From Flavobacteriales bacterium (GTDB lineage Bacteria; Bacteroidota; Bacteroidia; Flavobacteriales_D; Crocinitomicaceae), in NCBI GenBank assembly GCA_947453715.1, contig CANGHX010000002.1, forward strand, positions 1 through 52,470: a DNA stretch of 52,470 nucleotides, read 5' to 3'. The notes below the pieces were generated by a model. The model was not told where the DNA came from, made no database searches, and worked only from the letters and a program-made list of their open reading frames with translations. Positions 43,668 to 52,470 of the stretch are shown one piece after another. Each line of letters opens with the position of its first letter. Positions within the stretch are counted from its first letter, which is position 1. The translations under genes and the position numbers were made by a program.

Positions 43668-44114
43668 ATGGCTAAAGTAGTAGCAGGATTGATCAAATTA
43701 CAGATCAAAGGTGGTGCTGCCAATCCGGCTCCTCCGGTGGGTCCAGCTTTAGGTTCTAAAGGTGTGAACATCATGGAGTTCTGCAAACAGTTTAACGCTC
43801 GTACGCAGGATAAACCAGGAAAGGTATTACCAGTTGTTATCACTGTTTATGGTGATAAATCTTTTGATTTCATTATCAAAACTCCCCCAGCAGCAATTCA
43901 AATCATGGAAACAACTAAGTTGAAAAAAGGTTCTTCTGAGCCTAACAGAAACAAAGTTGCTACTATGTCTTGGGATGCTATTAAAACAATTGCAGAAGAT
44001 AAATTACCAGACATGAACTGTTTTACAGTTGATTCAGCAATGAGAATGGTAGCAGGAACTGCAAGAAGTATGGGAGTAATAGTTAAAGGTGGAGATGCAC
44101 CATTATCAAAATAA
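43668..44114 (+). CDS. rplK: 50S ribosomal protein uL11
   Basis: A 148-aa protein. [20 protein letters not shown] and [18 protein letters not shown] form the N-terminal domain; the C-terminal part (about 75-145) binds the GTPase-associated centre of 23S rRNA. Length and motifs are normal. Confidence 0.98.
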   Translation: MAKVVAGLIKLQIKGGAANPAPPVGPALGSKGVNIMEFCKQFNARTQDKPGKVLPVVITVYGDKSFDFIIKTPPAAIQIMETTKLKKGSSEPNRNKVATMSWDAIKTIAEDKLPDMNCFTVDSAMRMVAGTARSMGVIVKGGDAPLSK

Positions 44115-44124
44115 TAGTTAAATC

Positions 44125-44820
44125 ATGAAAAGAATTTCTAAAAAAAGAAAAGAAGTTTTAGCGAAAGTTGATTTGGCTAAAGCATATTCATTAGGTGAAG
44201 CTTGCGATTTGGTAAAGGATATTTCTACAACTAAATTTGATGCTTCAGTAGATATCTGCGTAAGATTAGGAGTTGATCCTAGAAAAGCAAACCAAATGAT
44301 TCGTGGAACAGTTTCTTTACCTCATGGTACTGGAAAAGATGTTCGCGTTCTTGTATTATGTACTCCAGATAAAGAAGCTGAAGCAGTTGCTGCAGGAGCT
44401 GATTTTGTTGGTTTAGATGATTACATTGAAAAAATCAAAGGTGGATGGACAGATGTTGATGTTATTATTACAATGCCTTCTGTAATGGGTAAAGTTGGAG
44501 CTTTAGGTCGTATTTTAGGACCAAGAAGTTTAATGCCAAATCCTAAAACAGGTACTGTAACGATGGAGATCGGTAAAGCTGTTGAAGAAGTGAAAGCAGG
44601 TAAAATTGATTTCAAAGTTGATAAATATGGTATTATCCATAGCTCAGTTGGAAAAGTGAGTTTCGAAGGAAATAAAATTCGCGAGAATTCTATGGAATTA
44701 ATTCAAACTTTGATTAAAATGAAACCTTCTTCTGCTAAAGGAACTTACATAAAAAGTGTGTTCTTAAGCTCAACAATGAGTCCTGGTATTCAAATAGATA
44801 CTAAAACTGTAGTAGCTTAA
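44125..44820 (+). CDS. rplA: 50S ribosomal protein uL1
   Basis: A 231-aa protein with [44 protein letters not shown] and the conserved end of domain I. It forms the mobile L1 stalk and, in many bacteria, represses its own operon. Confidence 0.98.
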   Translation: MKRISKKRKEVLAKVDLAKAYSLGEACDLVKDISTTKFDASVDICVRLGVDPRKANQMIRGTVSLPHGTGKDVRVLVLCTPDKEAEAVAAGADFVGLDDYIEKIKGGWTDVDVIITMPSVMGKVGALGRILGPRSLMPNPKTGTVTMEIGKAVEEVKAGKIDFKVDKYGIIHSSVGKVSFEGNKIRENSMELIQTLIKMKPSSAKGTYIKSVFLSSTMSPGIQIDTKTVVA

Positions 44821-44832
44821 AACTGAAGTAAA

Positions 44833-45354
44833 ATGACGAAAGAAGAAAAAGCGAAGTACATAGATGGATTAGTTGCTGAATTATCAGCTTCAAGTATCAT
44901 CTATTTAACGGATACTTCTGAATTAACTGTTGAAAGCGTAAACAATCTTCGTAGAAAATGTTTCAATTCTAACATTCGTTTAAGAGTAGTAAAGAATACT
45001 TTACTTTCTAAAGCAATGGATAAAGTTGAAGGTAAAAATTATGGACAATTAAAAGACACATTAGCTGGTCAAACGTCTATAATGTTTAGCGAAGTAGGGA
45101 ATGCTCCTGCAAAATTAATTCAAGATTTCCGTAAATCAAATGAGAAACCACTTCTTAAAGGTGCATACATTGAAGAAGCTGTTTACGTTGGTGATGACCA
45201 ATTAGCAGCTTTAGTATCAATCAAAAGCAAGGAAGAAGTTATTGGTGATATCATTGGATTATTACAAAGTCCAGCTAAAAATGTTATCTCTGCTCTTAAA
45301 GGGCAAGGTGGTAAAATTGCTGGTATCTTGAAAACGCTCGAAGAAAGAGCATAA
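44833..45354 (+). CDS. rplJ: 50S ribosomal protein uL10
   Basis: A 173-aa protein. The N-terminal domain (TKEEKAKYIDGLVAEL...IIYLTDTSELTVESVNNLRRK) binds 23S rRNA and the C-terminal helix (about 135-173) holds bL12 dimers. Only 12 nt separate it from rplA, so there is no room for a separate L10 leader of the E. coli type. Confidence 0.97.
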   Translation: MTKEEKAKYIDGLVAELSASSIIYLTDTSELTVESVNNLRRKCFNSNIRLRVVKNTLLSKAMDKVEGKNYGQLKDTLAGQTSIMFSEVGNAPAKLIQDFRKSNEKPLLKGAYIEEAVYVGDDQLAALVSIKSKEEVIGDIIGLLQSPAKNVISALKGQGGKIAGILKTLEERA

Positions 45355-45394
45355 TTATTATTATTGTACAATTTAGTTTAAAAAATAAAGAAAA

Positions 45395-45772
45395 ATGGCT
45401 GATTTAAAACAAATCGCGGAAACGCTAGTAAATTTGACAGTTAAAGAAGTTAACGAACTTGCTACTATCTTAAAAGATGAGTACGGAATCGAACCTGCTG
45501 CTGCTGCTGCTGTTATGGTAGCTGGTGGAGGTGCTGATGGAGGTGCTGCTGCAGAAGAGAAAACTGAGTTTGATGTAATCTTAAAAGCTGGTGGAGCTAA
45601 CAAATTAGCTGTAGTGAAATTAGTTAAAGAATTAACTGGTAACGGTTTAAAAGAGTCTAAAGATTTAGTTGACGGTGCTCCTTCTACATTGAAAGAAGCT
45701 GTTTCTAAAGACGAAGCTAATGCATTAAAAGCTGCTTTAGAAGAAGCTGGTGCTGAAGTTGAGATTAAATAA
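45395..45772 (+). CDS. rplL: 50S ribosomal protein bL12 (L7/L12)
   Basis: A 125-aa acidic protein: N-terminal dimer domain (about 1-33), Ala/Gly-rich hinge ([17 protein letters not shown]) and C-terminal domain (about 52-125, [20 protein letters not shown]...[13 protein letters not shown]) that recruits factors. Present in several copies per ribosome, so high expression is expected relative to rpoB. Confidence 0.98.
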   Translation: MADLKQIAETLVNLTVKEVNELATILKDEYGIEPAAAAAVMVAGGGADGGAAAEEKTEFDVILKAGGANKLAVVKLVKELTGNGLKESKDLVDGAPSTLKEAVSKDEANALKAALEEAGAEVEIK

Positions 45773-45786
45773 CTATCATACTTCAT

Positions 45787-45835
45787 AAATAGGAAAGGCA
45801 CGGCATTTTGCTCGTGCCTATTCCTATTTTTATTG
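45787..45835 (+). terminator. Attenuator-like hairpin between rplL and rpoB
   Basis: AAATAGGAA...GGCACG pairs with CGTGCC...TTCCTATTT around a small inner hairpin, followed by T. This long stem of about 15 bp could end most transcripts after rplL, lowering rpoBC relative to the ribosomal genes. E. coli has an attenuator at the same place. Confidence 0.75.
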
Positions 45836-45880
45836 ATTTGAGTAAGTTAAAACGTTTTCATCAACAAATTCTTATAGGCC

Positions 45881-48800
45881 TTGGCAACAACAAGTAATAT
45901 ATCGACAAGAATTAATTTTGCTTCTAGCAAAAATCAATTTGATTATCCAGATTTCTTGGATATTCAAATTAAGTCCTTCCAAGAGTTTTTTCAATTAGAA
46001 ACAACTCCTGAGAACAGAGATAGTGAAGGGCTATTTAAAGTATTTTCTGAGAATTTTCCAATTACGGATACAAGAAATCAATTCGTATTGGAGTTCTTAG
46101 ATTATTTCGTAGATCCACCACGTTACACTATTGAAGAGTGTATCGATAGAGGATTAACTTATAGTGTTCCGTTAAAAGCAAAATTAAAATTGTATTGTAC
46201 GGATCCAGAACATGAGGATTTTGAAACTATTGTTCAAGATGTTTATCTTGGTACAATTCCATACATGACTCCAAAAGGATCTTTTGTTGTAAATGGTGCA
46301 CAACGTGTTATCGTTTCACAATTACACAGATCTCCAGGTGTTTTCTTTGGTCAAAGTCGTCACGCTAATGGAACTAAATTATATTCAGCACGTGTTATTC
46401 CTTTCAAGGGTTCTTGGATTGAGTTCGCTACTGATATTAATAGTGTAATGTATGCTTACATCGATCGTAAGAAAAAATTACCTGTTACAACTTTATTCCG
46501 TGCTATAGGTTACGAAAGTGATAAAGATATTCTTGAAATATTTGGTCTTGCTGACGAAGTAAAGGCAACTAAAGTTAATTTGAAAAAATTAGTTGGACGT
46601 AAATTAGCTGCTCGTGTTTTAAAAACATGGATCGAAGATTTCGTAGATGAAGATACGGGAGAAGTTGTTTCTATTGAAAGAAATGAAGTTCTTTTAGATC
46701 GTGAAACTGTAATCGAAGATTTCCATGTTGATTTAATTGTAGATTCAGGAGTTAAAACTATTATTCTTCATAAAGAAGATGTGAATAGTGCTGATTTCAC
46801 ATTAATCTACAATACTTTACAAAAAGATACTTCAAACTCTGAAAAAGAGGCTGTAGAGCATATTTATAGACAGTTACGTAACGCTGAACCACCAGATTAT
46901 GAAACTGCAAAAGGAGTTTTTGAAAAATTATTCTTCTCTGATACTCGTTATGATTTAGGTGAGGTAGGTCGTTTCCGTTTGAATAAAAAATTAGGAATCG
47001 ATATTTCTGAGCAATCTAGAGTATTGACTAAAAATGATATCATTTTAATCATTAAATATTTGATCGAATTAGTTAATTCGAAAGCAGATGTTGATGATAT
47101 TGATCACTTATCTAATCGTCGTGTTAGAACTGTAGGTGAACAATTATATGCGCAATTCGGTGTTGGTTTAGCTAGAATGGCTAGAACAATTCGTGAGCGT
47201 ATGAATGTTAGAGATAATGAGGTTTTTACACCGATCGATTTAATTAATGCGAAGACACTTTCTTCAGTAATTAATTCGTTCTTTGGTACGAATCAATTAT
47301 CTCAGTTTATGGATCAGACCAATCCTCTTTCTGAAGTAACTCACAAGAGAAGACTTTCAGCACTAGGGCCTGGTGGACTTTCTAGAGAAAGAGCAGGATT
47401 CGAGGTACGTGATGTTCACTATACACATTATGGACGTTTATGTACAATCGAAACACCAGAGGGACCAAACATTGGTTTGATTTCATCTTTGTGTGTATTT
47501 GCTAAGGTTAATAAATTAGGATTTATTGAAACTCCATACAGAAGAGTAGATGGTGGTAAAGCTGTTTTAACAGAAGAACCAGTTTATTTATCTGCTGAAG
47601 AGGAAGATTCAAAAATTATTGCACAAGCAAATGCTATTATTGATAATGATGGTAATTTCTTAACAGATGTTGTTAAGGCGAGATATGAAGGTGATTTCCC
47701 AGTTGTTAAACCAGGAAATTTACATTTAATGGATGTTGGAGCAAATCAAATTGCTTCGATTGCCGCTTCTTCAATTCCTTTCTTAGAGCATGATGATGCT
47801 AACCGTGCATTGATGGGATCTAATATGCAACGTCAAGCTGTTCCTTTGTTGAAACCAAATTCACCAATCGTTGGAACAGGTATTGAAAGATTAGTTGCTA
47901 GAGATTCTAGAGTATTAATCAACGCTGAGAATTCAGGTGTTGTTGAATACGTTGATGCGAATGAGATTGTTATTCGTTATGACTGGACTGAAGATGATAA
48001 ATTAGTAAGTTTTGATAGTGAAGTGACAAAATACACTTTAACTAAATTTGCTAAAACAAATCAAAGTACTTGTATGAACTTGAAACCAATCGTTAAGAAA
48101 GGTGATAGAGTTGAAAAAGGACAAGTTCTTTGTGAAGGTTACGCTACGCAACAAGGTGAATTAGCTTTAGGGCAAAACTTAAAAGTGGCTTTCATGCCAT
48201 GGAAAGGTTATAACTTTGAGGATGCGATTGTAATCTCTGAAAGAGTTGTTAGAGATGATGTATTTACTTCTATTCACATTGATGAATATACAGTAGATGT
48301 TCGTGATACTAAACGTGGTATGGAAGAGTTAACTTCTGATATTCCAAATGTTAGTGAAGAAGCTACTAAAGATCTTGACGAAAACGGTTTAATCCGTATT
48401 GGAGCTGAGATTAAAGAAGGAGATATTTTAATTGGTAAAATCACTCCAAAAGGGGAAACAGATCCTTCACCAGAAGAGAAATTGTTAAGAGCAATCTTCG
48501 GTGATAAAGCAGGTGATGTTAAAGATGCTTCTTTGAAAGCAGGTCCTTCTTTAAGAGGTGTAGTTATCGATAAAAAATTATTCTCTAGAGCTGTAAAAGA
48601 TAGAAAATCTAAAGCGCAAGATAAACCTATTTTGGAAAGTCTTGATGCTGATTATGAAAAAGATTTTGCAGTATTAAAAGAAAAATTAGTTGACAAGTTA
48701 TTACAAGTTGTTGGTGAAACTAAGTCGAATGGAGTATTCAATAACTTCCGTGAGGAGATTATTAAAAAAGGTACAAAATTCACTCAGAAAAACCTTTTTG

Positions 48801-49693
48801 CAATTGATTATACAATTGTAAATCCAACTAATTGGACTGCTGAAGCTCATTTGAATACGTTAATTGGTCGTGTAATTCACAACTTTAACATTAAAGCAAA
48901 TGACTTATTAGGAACTTTTAAACGTAAAAAATTCCACATTTCAGTTGGTGATGAGTTACCAGCAGGAATTGTTAAAATGGCAAAAGTTTATATCGCTAAA
49001 AAACGTAAGTTAAAAGTTGGTGATAAAATGGCTGGACGTCACGGTAACAAAGGAATTGTTGCAAATATTGTTCGTGCTGAAGATATGCCATTCTTAGAAG
49101 ATGGAACACCGGTTGATATCGTGTTAAATCCACTAGGGGTACCTTCTCGTATGAACTTAGGACAGGTTTATGAAACAGTTTTAGGTTGGGCTGGTCAAAA
49201 ATTAGGAGTTAAATTTGCTACACCTATTTTTGATGGTGCTAAACCATATGAAATTGATGAATGGACAGCTAAAGCTGGGGTTCCAAAATCAGGTAAGACT
49301 TACTTATATGATGGAGGTACAGGTGAGCGTTTCCACCAAACTGCGACAGTTGGTGTAATTTACATGTTGAAATTAGCCCACATGGTTGATGACAAAATGC
49401 ACGCTCGTTCTATCGGACCATACTCTCTTATTACTCAGCAACCACTTGGTGGTAAGGCTCAGTTTGGAGGTCAAAGATTTGGTGAGATGGAGGTTTGGGC
49501 TCTTGAAGCGTTTGGTGCTGCGAACTTATTACAAGAAATCTTGACTGTTAAGTCGGATGATGTAAATGGACGTGCTAAAGCATATGAAGCAATCGTGAAA
49601 GGAGACAATATTCCTGAGCCTGGTATTCCAGAATCATTCAATGTATTATTACATGAGTTGAGAGGTTTATGTCTAAACATTTCATTAGATTAA
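45881..49693 (+). CDS. rpoB: DNA-directed RNA polymerase subunit beta
   Basis: A 1270-aa subunit. Start TTG at 45881: an in-frame TAG lies two codons upstream and no ATG follows before conserved sequence, so TTG is forced. The N-terminus ([27 protein letters not shown]) is typical of Bacteroidota. The rifampicin region reads [34 protein letters not shown] with the usual wild-type residues. Also visible are the [12 protein letters not shown] and [12 protein letters not shown] motifs of the active centre and the C-terminal [15 protein letters not shown] clamp region. It is separated from rplL by an attenuator-like hairpin. Confidence 0.98.
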   Translation: MATTSNISTRINFASSKNQFDYPDFLDIQIKSFQEFFQLETTPENRDSEGLFKVFSENFPITDTRNQFVLEFLDYFVDPPRYTIEECIDRGLTYSVPLKAKLKLYCTDPEHEDFETIVQDVYLGTIPYMTPKGSFVVNGAQRVIVSQLHRSPGVFFGQSRHANGTKLYSARVIPFKGSWIEFATDINSVMYAYIDRKKKLPVTTLFRAIGYESDKDILEIFGLADEVKATKVNLKKLVGRKLAARVLKTWIEDFVDEDTGEVVSIERNEVLLDRETVIEDFHVDLIVDSGVKTIILHKEDVNSADFTLIYNTLQKDTSNSEKEAVEHIYRQLRNAEPPDYETAKGVFEKLFFSDTRYDLGEVGRFRLNKKLGIDISEQSRVLTKNDIILIIKYLIELVNSKADVDDIDHLSNRRVRTVGEQLYAQFGVGLARMARTIRERMNVRDNEVFTPIDLINAKTLSSVINSFFGTNQLSQFMDQTNPLSEVTHKRRLSALGPGGLSRERAGFEVRDVHYTHYGRLCTIETPEGPNIGLISSLCVFAKVNKLGFIETPYRRVDGGKAVLTEEPVYLSAEEEDSKIIAQANAIIDNDGNFLTDVVKARYEGDFPVVKPGNLHLMDVGANQIASIAASSIPFLEHDDANRALMGSNMQRQAVPLLKPNSPIVGTGIERLVARDSRVLINAENSGVVEYVDANEIVIRYDWTEDDKLVSFDSEVTKYTLTKFAKTNQSTCMNLKPIVKKGDRVEKGQVLCEGYATQQGELALGQNLKVAFMPWKGYNFEDAIVISERVVRDDVFTSIHIDEYTVDVRDTKRGMEELTSDIPNVSEEATKDLDENGLIRIGAEIKEGDILIGKITPKGETDPSPEEKLLRAIFGDKAGDVKDASLKAGPSLRGVVIDKKLFSRAVKDRKSKAQDKPILESLDADYEKDFAVLKEKLVDKLLQVVGETKSNGVFNNFREEIIKKGTKFTQKNLFAIDYTIVNPTNWTAEAHLNTLIGRVIHNFNIKANDLLGTFKRKKFHISVGDELPAGIVKMAKVYIAKKRKLKVGDKMAGRHGNKGIVANIVRAEDMPFLEDGTPVDIVLNPLGVPSRMNLGQVYETVLGWAGQKLGVKFATPIFDGAKPYEIDEWTAKAGVPKSGKTYLYDGGTGERFHQTATVGVIYMLKLAHMVDDKMHARSIGPYSLITQQPLGGKAQFGGQRFGEMEVWALEAFGAANLLQEILTVKSDDVNGRAKAYEAIVKGDNIPEPGIPESFNVLLHELRGLCLNISLD

Positions 49694-49729
49694 TTGTTCG
49701 ATAAGTAGAATTATAGATTAAGCAATATT

Positions 49730-52470
49730 ATGGCTTACAGAAAAGAAACACCAAAAACACAAAGTAGTTTTAATAAAATTACTATCTCTTTAGCTTCTCC
49801 AGAGTTAATGTTAGAGCAATCTAGCGGAGAAGTTTTAAAGCCGGAAACGATTAATTATCGTACATACAAACCGGAAAGAGATGGTTTATTTTGTGAAAGA
49901 ATATTTGGACCTGTTAAAGATTACGAATGTCACTGTGGTAAATACAAAAGAATCCGTTATAAAGGAATCGTTTGTGACCGTTGTGGGGTTGAAGTAACAG
50001 AGAAAAAAGTACGTCGTGAGCGTATGGGACATATTTCATTAGTTGTTCCAGTAGCACATATTTGGTACTTCCGTTCTCTTCCAAACAAAATTGGATACTT
50101 ATTAGGTTTACCTACAAAAAAATTAGACCAAATTATTTACTACGAACGTTTTGTAGTAATTCAAGGAGGTATTGCAACAAATGCAGATGGTTCAGCTTTA
50201 AATAGATTGGATTTCTTAGCAGAAGAGGAGTATTTAGATATTTTAGATACACTTCCGAAAGAAAATCAATATTTAGAGGATACAGATCCAAATAAATTTG
50301 TAGCAAAAATGGGTGCTGAAGCGCTTTACGATTTATTGAAAACTTTAGATCTTGAACAAACTTCATATGATTTACGTCACCAAGCAAATACGGAAACGTC
50401 AATGCAACGTAAAAATGAAGCGTTAAAAAGATTACAAGTTGTTGAATCTATGCGTGAATCTCAGGAGAGAATTGATAACCGTCCAGAATGGATGGTGATC
50501 AAAGTTGTTCCTGTTATTCCACCAGAATTACGTCCTTTAGTTCCATTGGATGGAGGTCGTTTTGCAACTTCAGATTTAAATGATTTATACAGACGTGTTA
50601 TTATACGTAACAACCGTTTGAAACGATTAATCGAAATTAAAGCGCCTGAAGTAATTTTACGTAATGAAAAACGTATGCTTCAAGAATCTGTAGATTCACT
50701 ATTTGATAACTCTAGAAAATCTAGTGCTGTTAAAACTGAATCTAACAGACCTTTAAAATCTTTATCTGATTCATTAAAAGGTAAACAAGGTCGTTTCCGT
50801 CAAAACTTATTGGGTAAACGTGTTGATTATTCTGCACGTTCGGTAATTGTTGTTGGACCATTCTTGAAATTACATGAGTGTGGTTTACCTAAAGATATGG
50901 CTGCAGAGCTTTACAAACCGTTTATCATTCGTAAAATGATTGAGCGTGGTATTGTAAAAACAGTTAAATCAGCTAAAAAAATCGTTGATAAAAAAGAACC
51001 AGTTGTTTGGGATATTTTGGAAAGCGTGTTGAAAGGACATCCAGTTCTTTTGAACCGTGCCCCAACTCTTCACAGACTTGGTATTCAAGCTTTCCAACCA
51101 AAATTAATTGAAGGAAAAGCGATTCGTTTACACCCGTTGGTAACAACAGCCTTCAATGCCGATTTCGATGGGGATCAGATGGCGGTTCACTTACCATTAG
51201 GTAACGCTGCAATTTTAGAAGCACAATTATTAATGTTGGCTTCTCACAATATCTTAAATCCTGCGAATGGTGCACCTATTGCTGTACCTTCACAAGATAT
51301 GGTCTTGGGTTTATATTACATTACAAAAGGTAAAAGAACAAAAGACGATGTTATTGTTAAAGGAGAAGATGGAATTTTCTATTCTCCAGAAGAAGTTATT
51401 ATTGCTTACAATGAGAAACAATTAGATCTTCATGCTCATATCAAAGTGAAAACTTATGATTTAGATGAAAATGGTGTTCCTACATTGCAAATGATTGAAA
51501 CAACTTGTGGTAGAGTTTTATTTAACGAGTTAGTTCCAAGAGAAGTTGGTTACATCAATGATGTATTAACTAAAAAAGCATTAAGAGATATTATTGGTAA
51601 CGTATTAAAAGTTTCTGGCACATCTCGTACAGCTCAATTCTTAGATGATATCAAAGAAATTGGTTATGATATGGCCTTCAAAGGTGGTTTATCATTCAAC
51701 TTAGATGATATTATTATTCCTAAAGAGAAAGAAGAATTAGTTGCTAAAGCTGAAACAGAAGTTGTTGAAGTTATGGGTAATTATAACATGGGTTTAATTA
51801 CTAATAACGAACGTTACAACCAAATTATTGATATCTGGACGCATACAAATTCAAGATTGACTAACATTTTGATGGATCAATTGAAGAATGATATGCAAGG
51901 TTTCAACTCAATCTACATGATGTACGATTCTGGTGCAAGGGGTTCTAAAGAACAAATTCGTCAGTTATCAGGTATGAGGGGATTGATGGCGAAACCACAA
52001 AAATCTGGTGCTTCAAGTCAAGATATTATTGAAAATCCGATTCTTTCTAACTTTAAAGAAGGATTATCGATCTTAGAATACTTTATCTCTACTCACGGTG
52101 CTCGTAAAGGTTTAGCGGATACAGCCTTGAAAACGGCGGATGCTGGTTACTTAACAAGACGTTTAGTAGATGTTGCTCAAGATGTTGTTATTAACAGTAA
52201 TGATTGTGGTACGTTAAGAGGATTAACAGCTACAGCATTAATGAAAAATGATGAAATTGTTGAGCCATTATATGATCGTATTTTAGGTAGAACTTCTGTT
52301 CATGATATCTTCAATCCAGAAACTGAAGAATTAATTGTTGCTGCTGGAGAGTTAATTTTAGAATCTACTGCAACTGCAATTGAGAAAGCAGGAATTGATG
52401 AAGTTGAAATTCGTTCAGTTCTTACATGTGAAATGAGAAGAGGTGTTTGTTCTAAATGTTACGGAAGAAA
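49730..52470 (+). CDS. rpoC: DNA-directed RNA polymerase subunit beta' (5' part)
   Basis: The first 913 codons; the gene runs off the right edge. It starts at ATG 49730 ([20 protein letters not shown]), 36 nt after rpoB. The N-terminal zinc-binding cysteines lie in [38 protein letters not shown] is the lid region, and NADFDGDQM starting near residue 476 holds the three aspartates for catalytic Mg2+. Further on are the bridge-helix and trigger-loop start regions ([45 protein letters not shown]). The reading frame is intact as far as it goes. Confidence 0.98.
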   Translation, partial: MAYRKETPKTQSSFNKITISLASPELMLEQSSGEVLKPETINYRTYKPERDGLFCERIFGPVKDYECHCGKYKRIRYKGIVCDRCGVEVTEKKVRRERMGHISLVVPVAHIWYFRSLPNKIGYLLGLPTKKLDQIIYYERFVVIQGGIATNADGSALNRLDFLAEEEYLDILDTLPKENQYLEDTDPNKFVAKMGAEALYDLLKTLDLEQTSYDLRHQANTETSMQRKNEALKRLQVVESMRESQERIDNRPEWMVIKVVPVIPPELRPLVPLDGGRFATSDLNDLYRRVIIRNNRLKRLIEIKAPEVILRNEKRMLQESVDSLFDNSRKSSAVKTESNRPLKSLSDSLKGKQGRFRQNLLGKRVDYSARSVIVVGPFLKLHECGLPKDMAAELYKPFIIRKMIERGIVKTVKSAKKIVDKKEPVVWDILESVLKGHPVLLNRAPTLHRLGIQAFQPKLIEGKAIRLHPLVTTAFNADFDGDQMAVHLPLGNAAILEAQLLMLASHNILNPANGAPIAVPSQDMVLGLYYITKGKRTKDDVIVKGEDGIFYSPEEVIIAYNEKQLDLHAHIKVKTYDLDENGVPTLQMIETTCGRVLFNELVPREVGYINDVLTKKALRDIIGNVLKVSGTSRTAQFLDDIKEIGYDMAFKGGLSFNLDDIIIPKEKEELVAKAETEVVEVMGNYNMGLITNNERYNQIIDIWTHTNSRLTNILMDQLKNDMQGFNSIYMMYDSGARGSKEQIRQLSGMRGLMAKPQKSGASSQDIIENPILSNFKEGLSILEYFISTHGARKGLADTALKTADAGYLTRRLVDVAQDVVINSNDCGTLRGLTATALMKNDEIVEPLYDRILGRTSVHDIFNPETEELIVAAGELILESTATAIEKAGIDEVEIRSVLTCEMRRGVCSKCYGR

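Noticed and set aside
45500-45560. Short GCTGCTGCT / GGTGCT repeat tract
   Set aside because: It encodes the normal Ala/Gly hinge of L7/L12 and is not a separate repeat element.
45373-45801. Minus-strand open frame of 142 codons over rplL
   Set aside because: It is the antisense of the Ala/Gly-rich rplL gene, with Ser/Ala-rich low-complexity translation and no homologue-like motif.
1-52470. CRISPR array, prophage, intact insertion sequence or defence island
   Set aside because: No regularly spaced repeats, integrase (apart from housekeeping XerC), transposase, capsid or restriction genes were seen on either strand.

Overview
The window is AT-rich, densely coded DNA from a member of the Bacteroidota. 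The best fit is Flavobacteriales, possibly near Crocinitomicaceae/Fluviicola, but that last step is inference. Support comes from a GldM N-terminus at the left edge, several secreted proteins with type IX secretion (T9SS) C-terminal domains, a transketolase encoded as two subunits, Bacteroidota-restricted families (DUF2851, DUF2279, a DUF5715-like protein), promoters of the TTTG-N19-TAnnTTTG type, almost no Shine-Dalgarno sequences, and the order tRNA-Thr/Tyr/Gly/Thr - tuf - tRNA-Trp - secE - nusG - rplKAJL - rpoBC.

Layout. 1-5501 (minus strand): the 5' end of gldM, two large T9SS type B surface proteins that share their C-terminal module and terminator, and a small unknown secreted protein. 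5659-8821: the two transketolase subunit genes with a secreted VWA-domain gene between them. 8822-9065: a spacer with MITE-like ends. 9066-13680: a class III aminotransferase, a small SpoIIAA/STAS-like protein, KDO transferase (waaA) with an outer-membrane protein gene, and a divergent DUF5715-like gene. 13795-22025: a tightly packed nucleotide-sugar cluster. It holds a complete WbpA/B/E/D-type set for UDP-GlcNAc(3NAc)A, plus UDP-glucose dehydrogenase, UDP-glucuronate decarboxylase, dTDP-glucose 4,6-dehydratase and a CpsB/CapC-type phosphatase. No glycosyltransferase, flippase or polymerase is present. 22030-38173: mostly housekeeping and envelope genes (DUF2279, LOG family, PASTA protein, T9SS type A cargo, RluD-like synthase, PorE-like OmpA protein, DUF2851, PspC, K+ channel, RmlD-like SDR, two APC permeases, HhH protein, apt). 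38212-40833: acyl-CoA dehydrogenase, rpsU, xerC, hpf. 41026-52470: the tRNA/tuf/secE/nusG/ribosomal-stalk/RNA polymerase superoperon, with rpoC running off the right edge.

The envelope theme is strong. The sugar cluster and waaA supply surface glycans, and gldM, the PorE-like protein and three cargo proteins belong to T9SS. I saw no CRISPR array, prophage, intact insertion sequence or defence system. The most unusual points are the VWA gene inside the transketolase operon, gldM without gldL directly upstream, a sigma-54-like promoter before a TTG-started gene, the rpsU terminator overlapping the xerC start codon, the forced TTG start of rpoB, and the terminator-like hairpins that segment the tuf-rpoBC superoperon. 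I found no clear evidence of a wholly new system.
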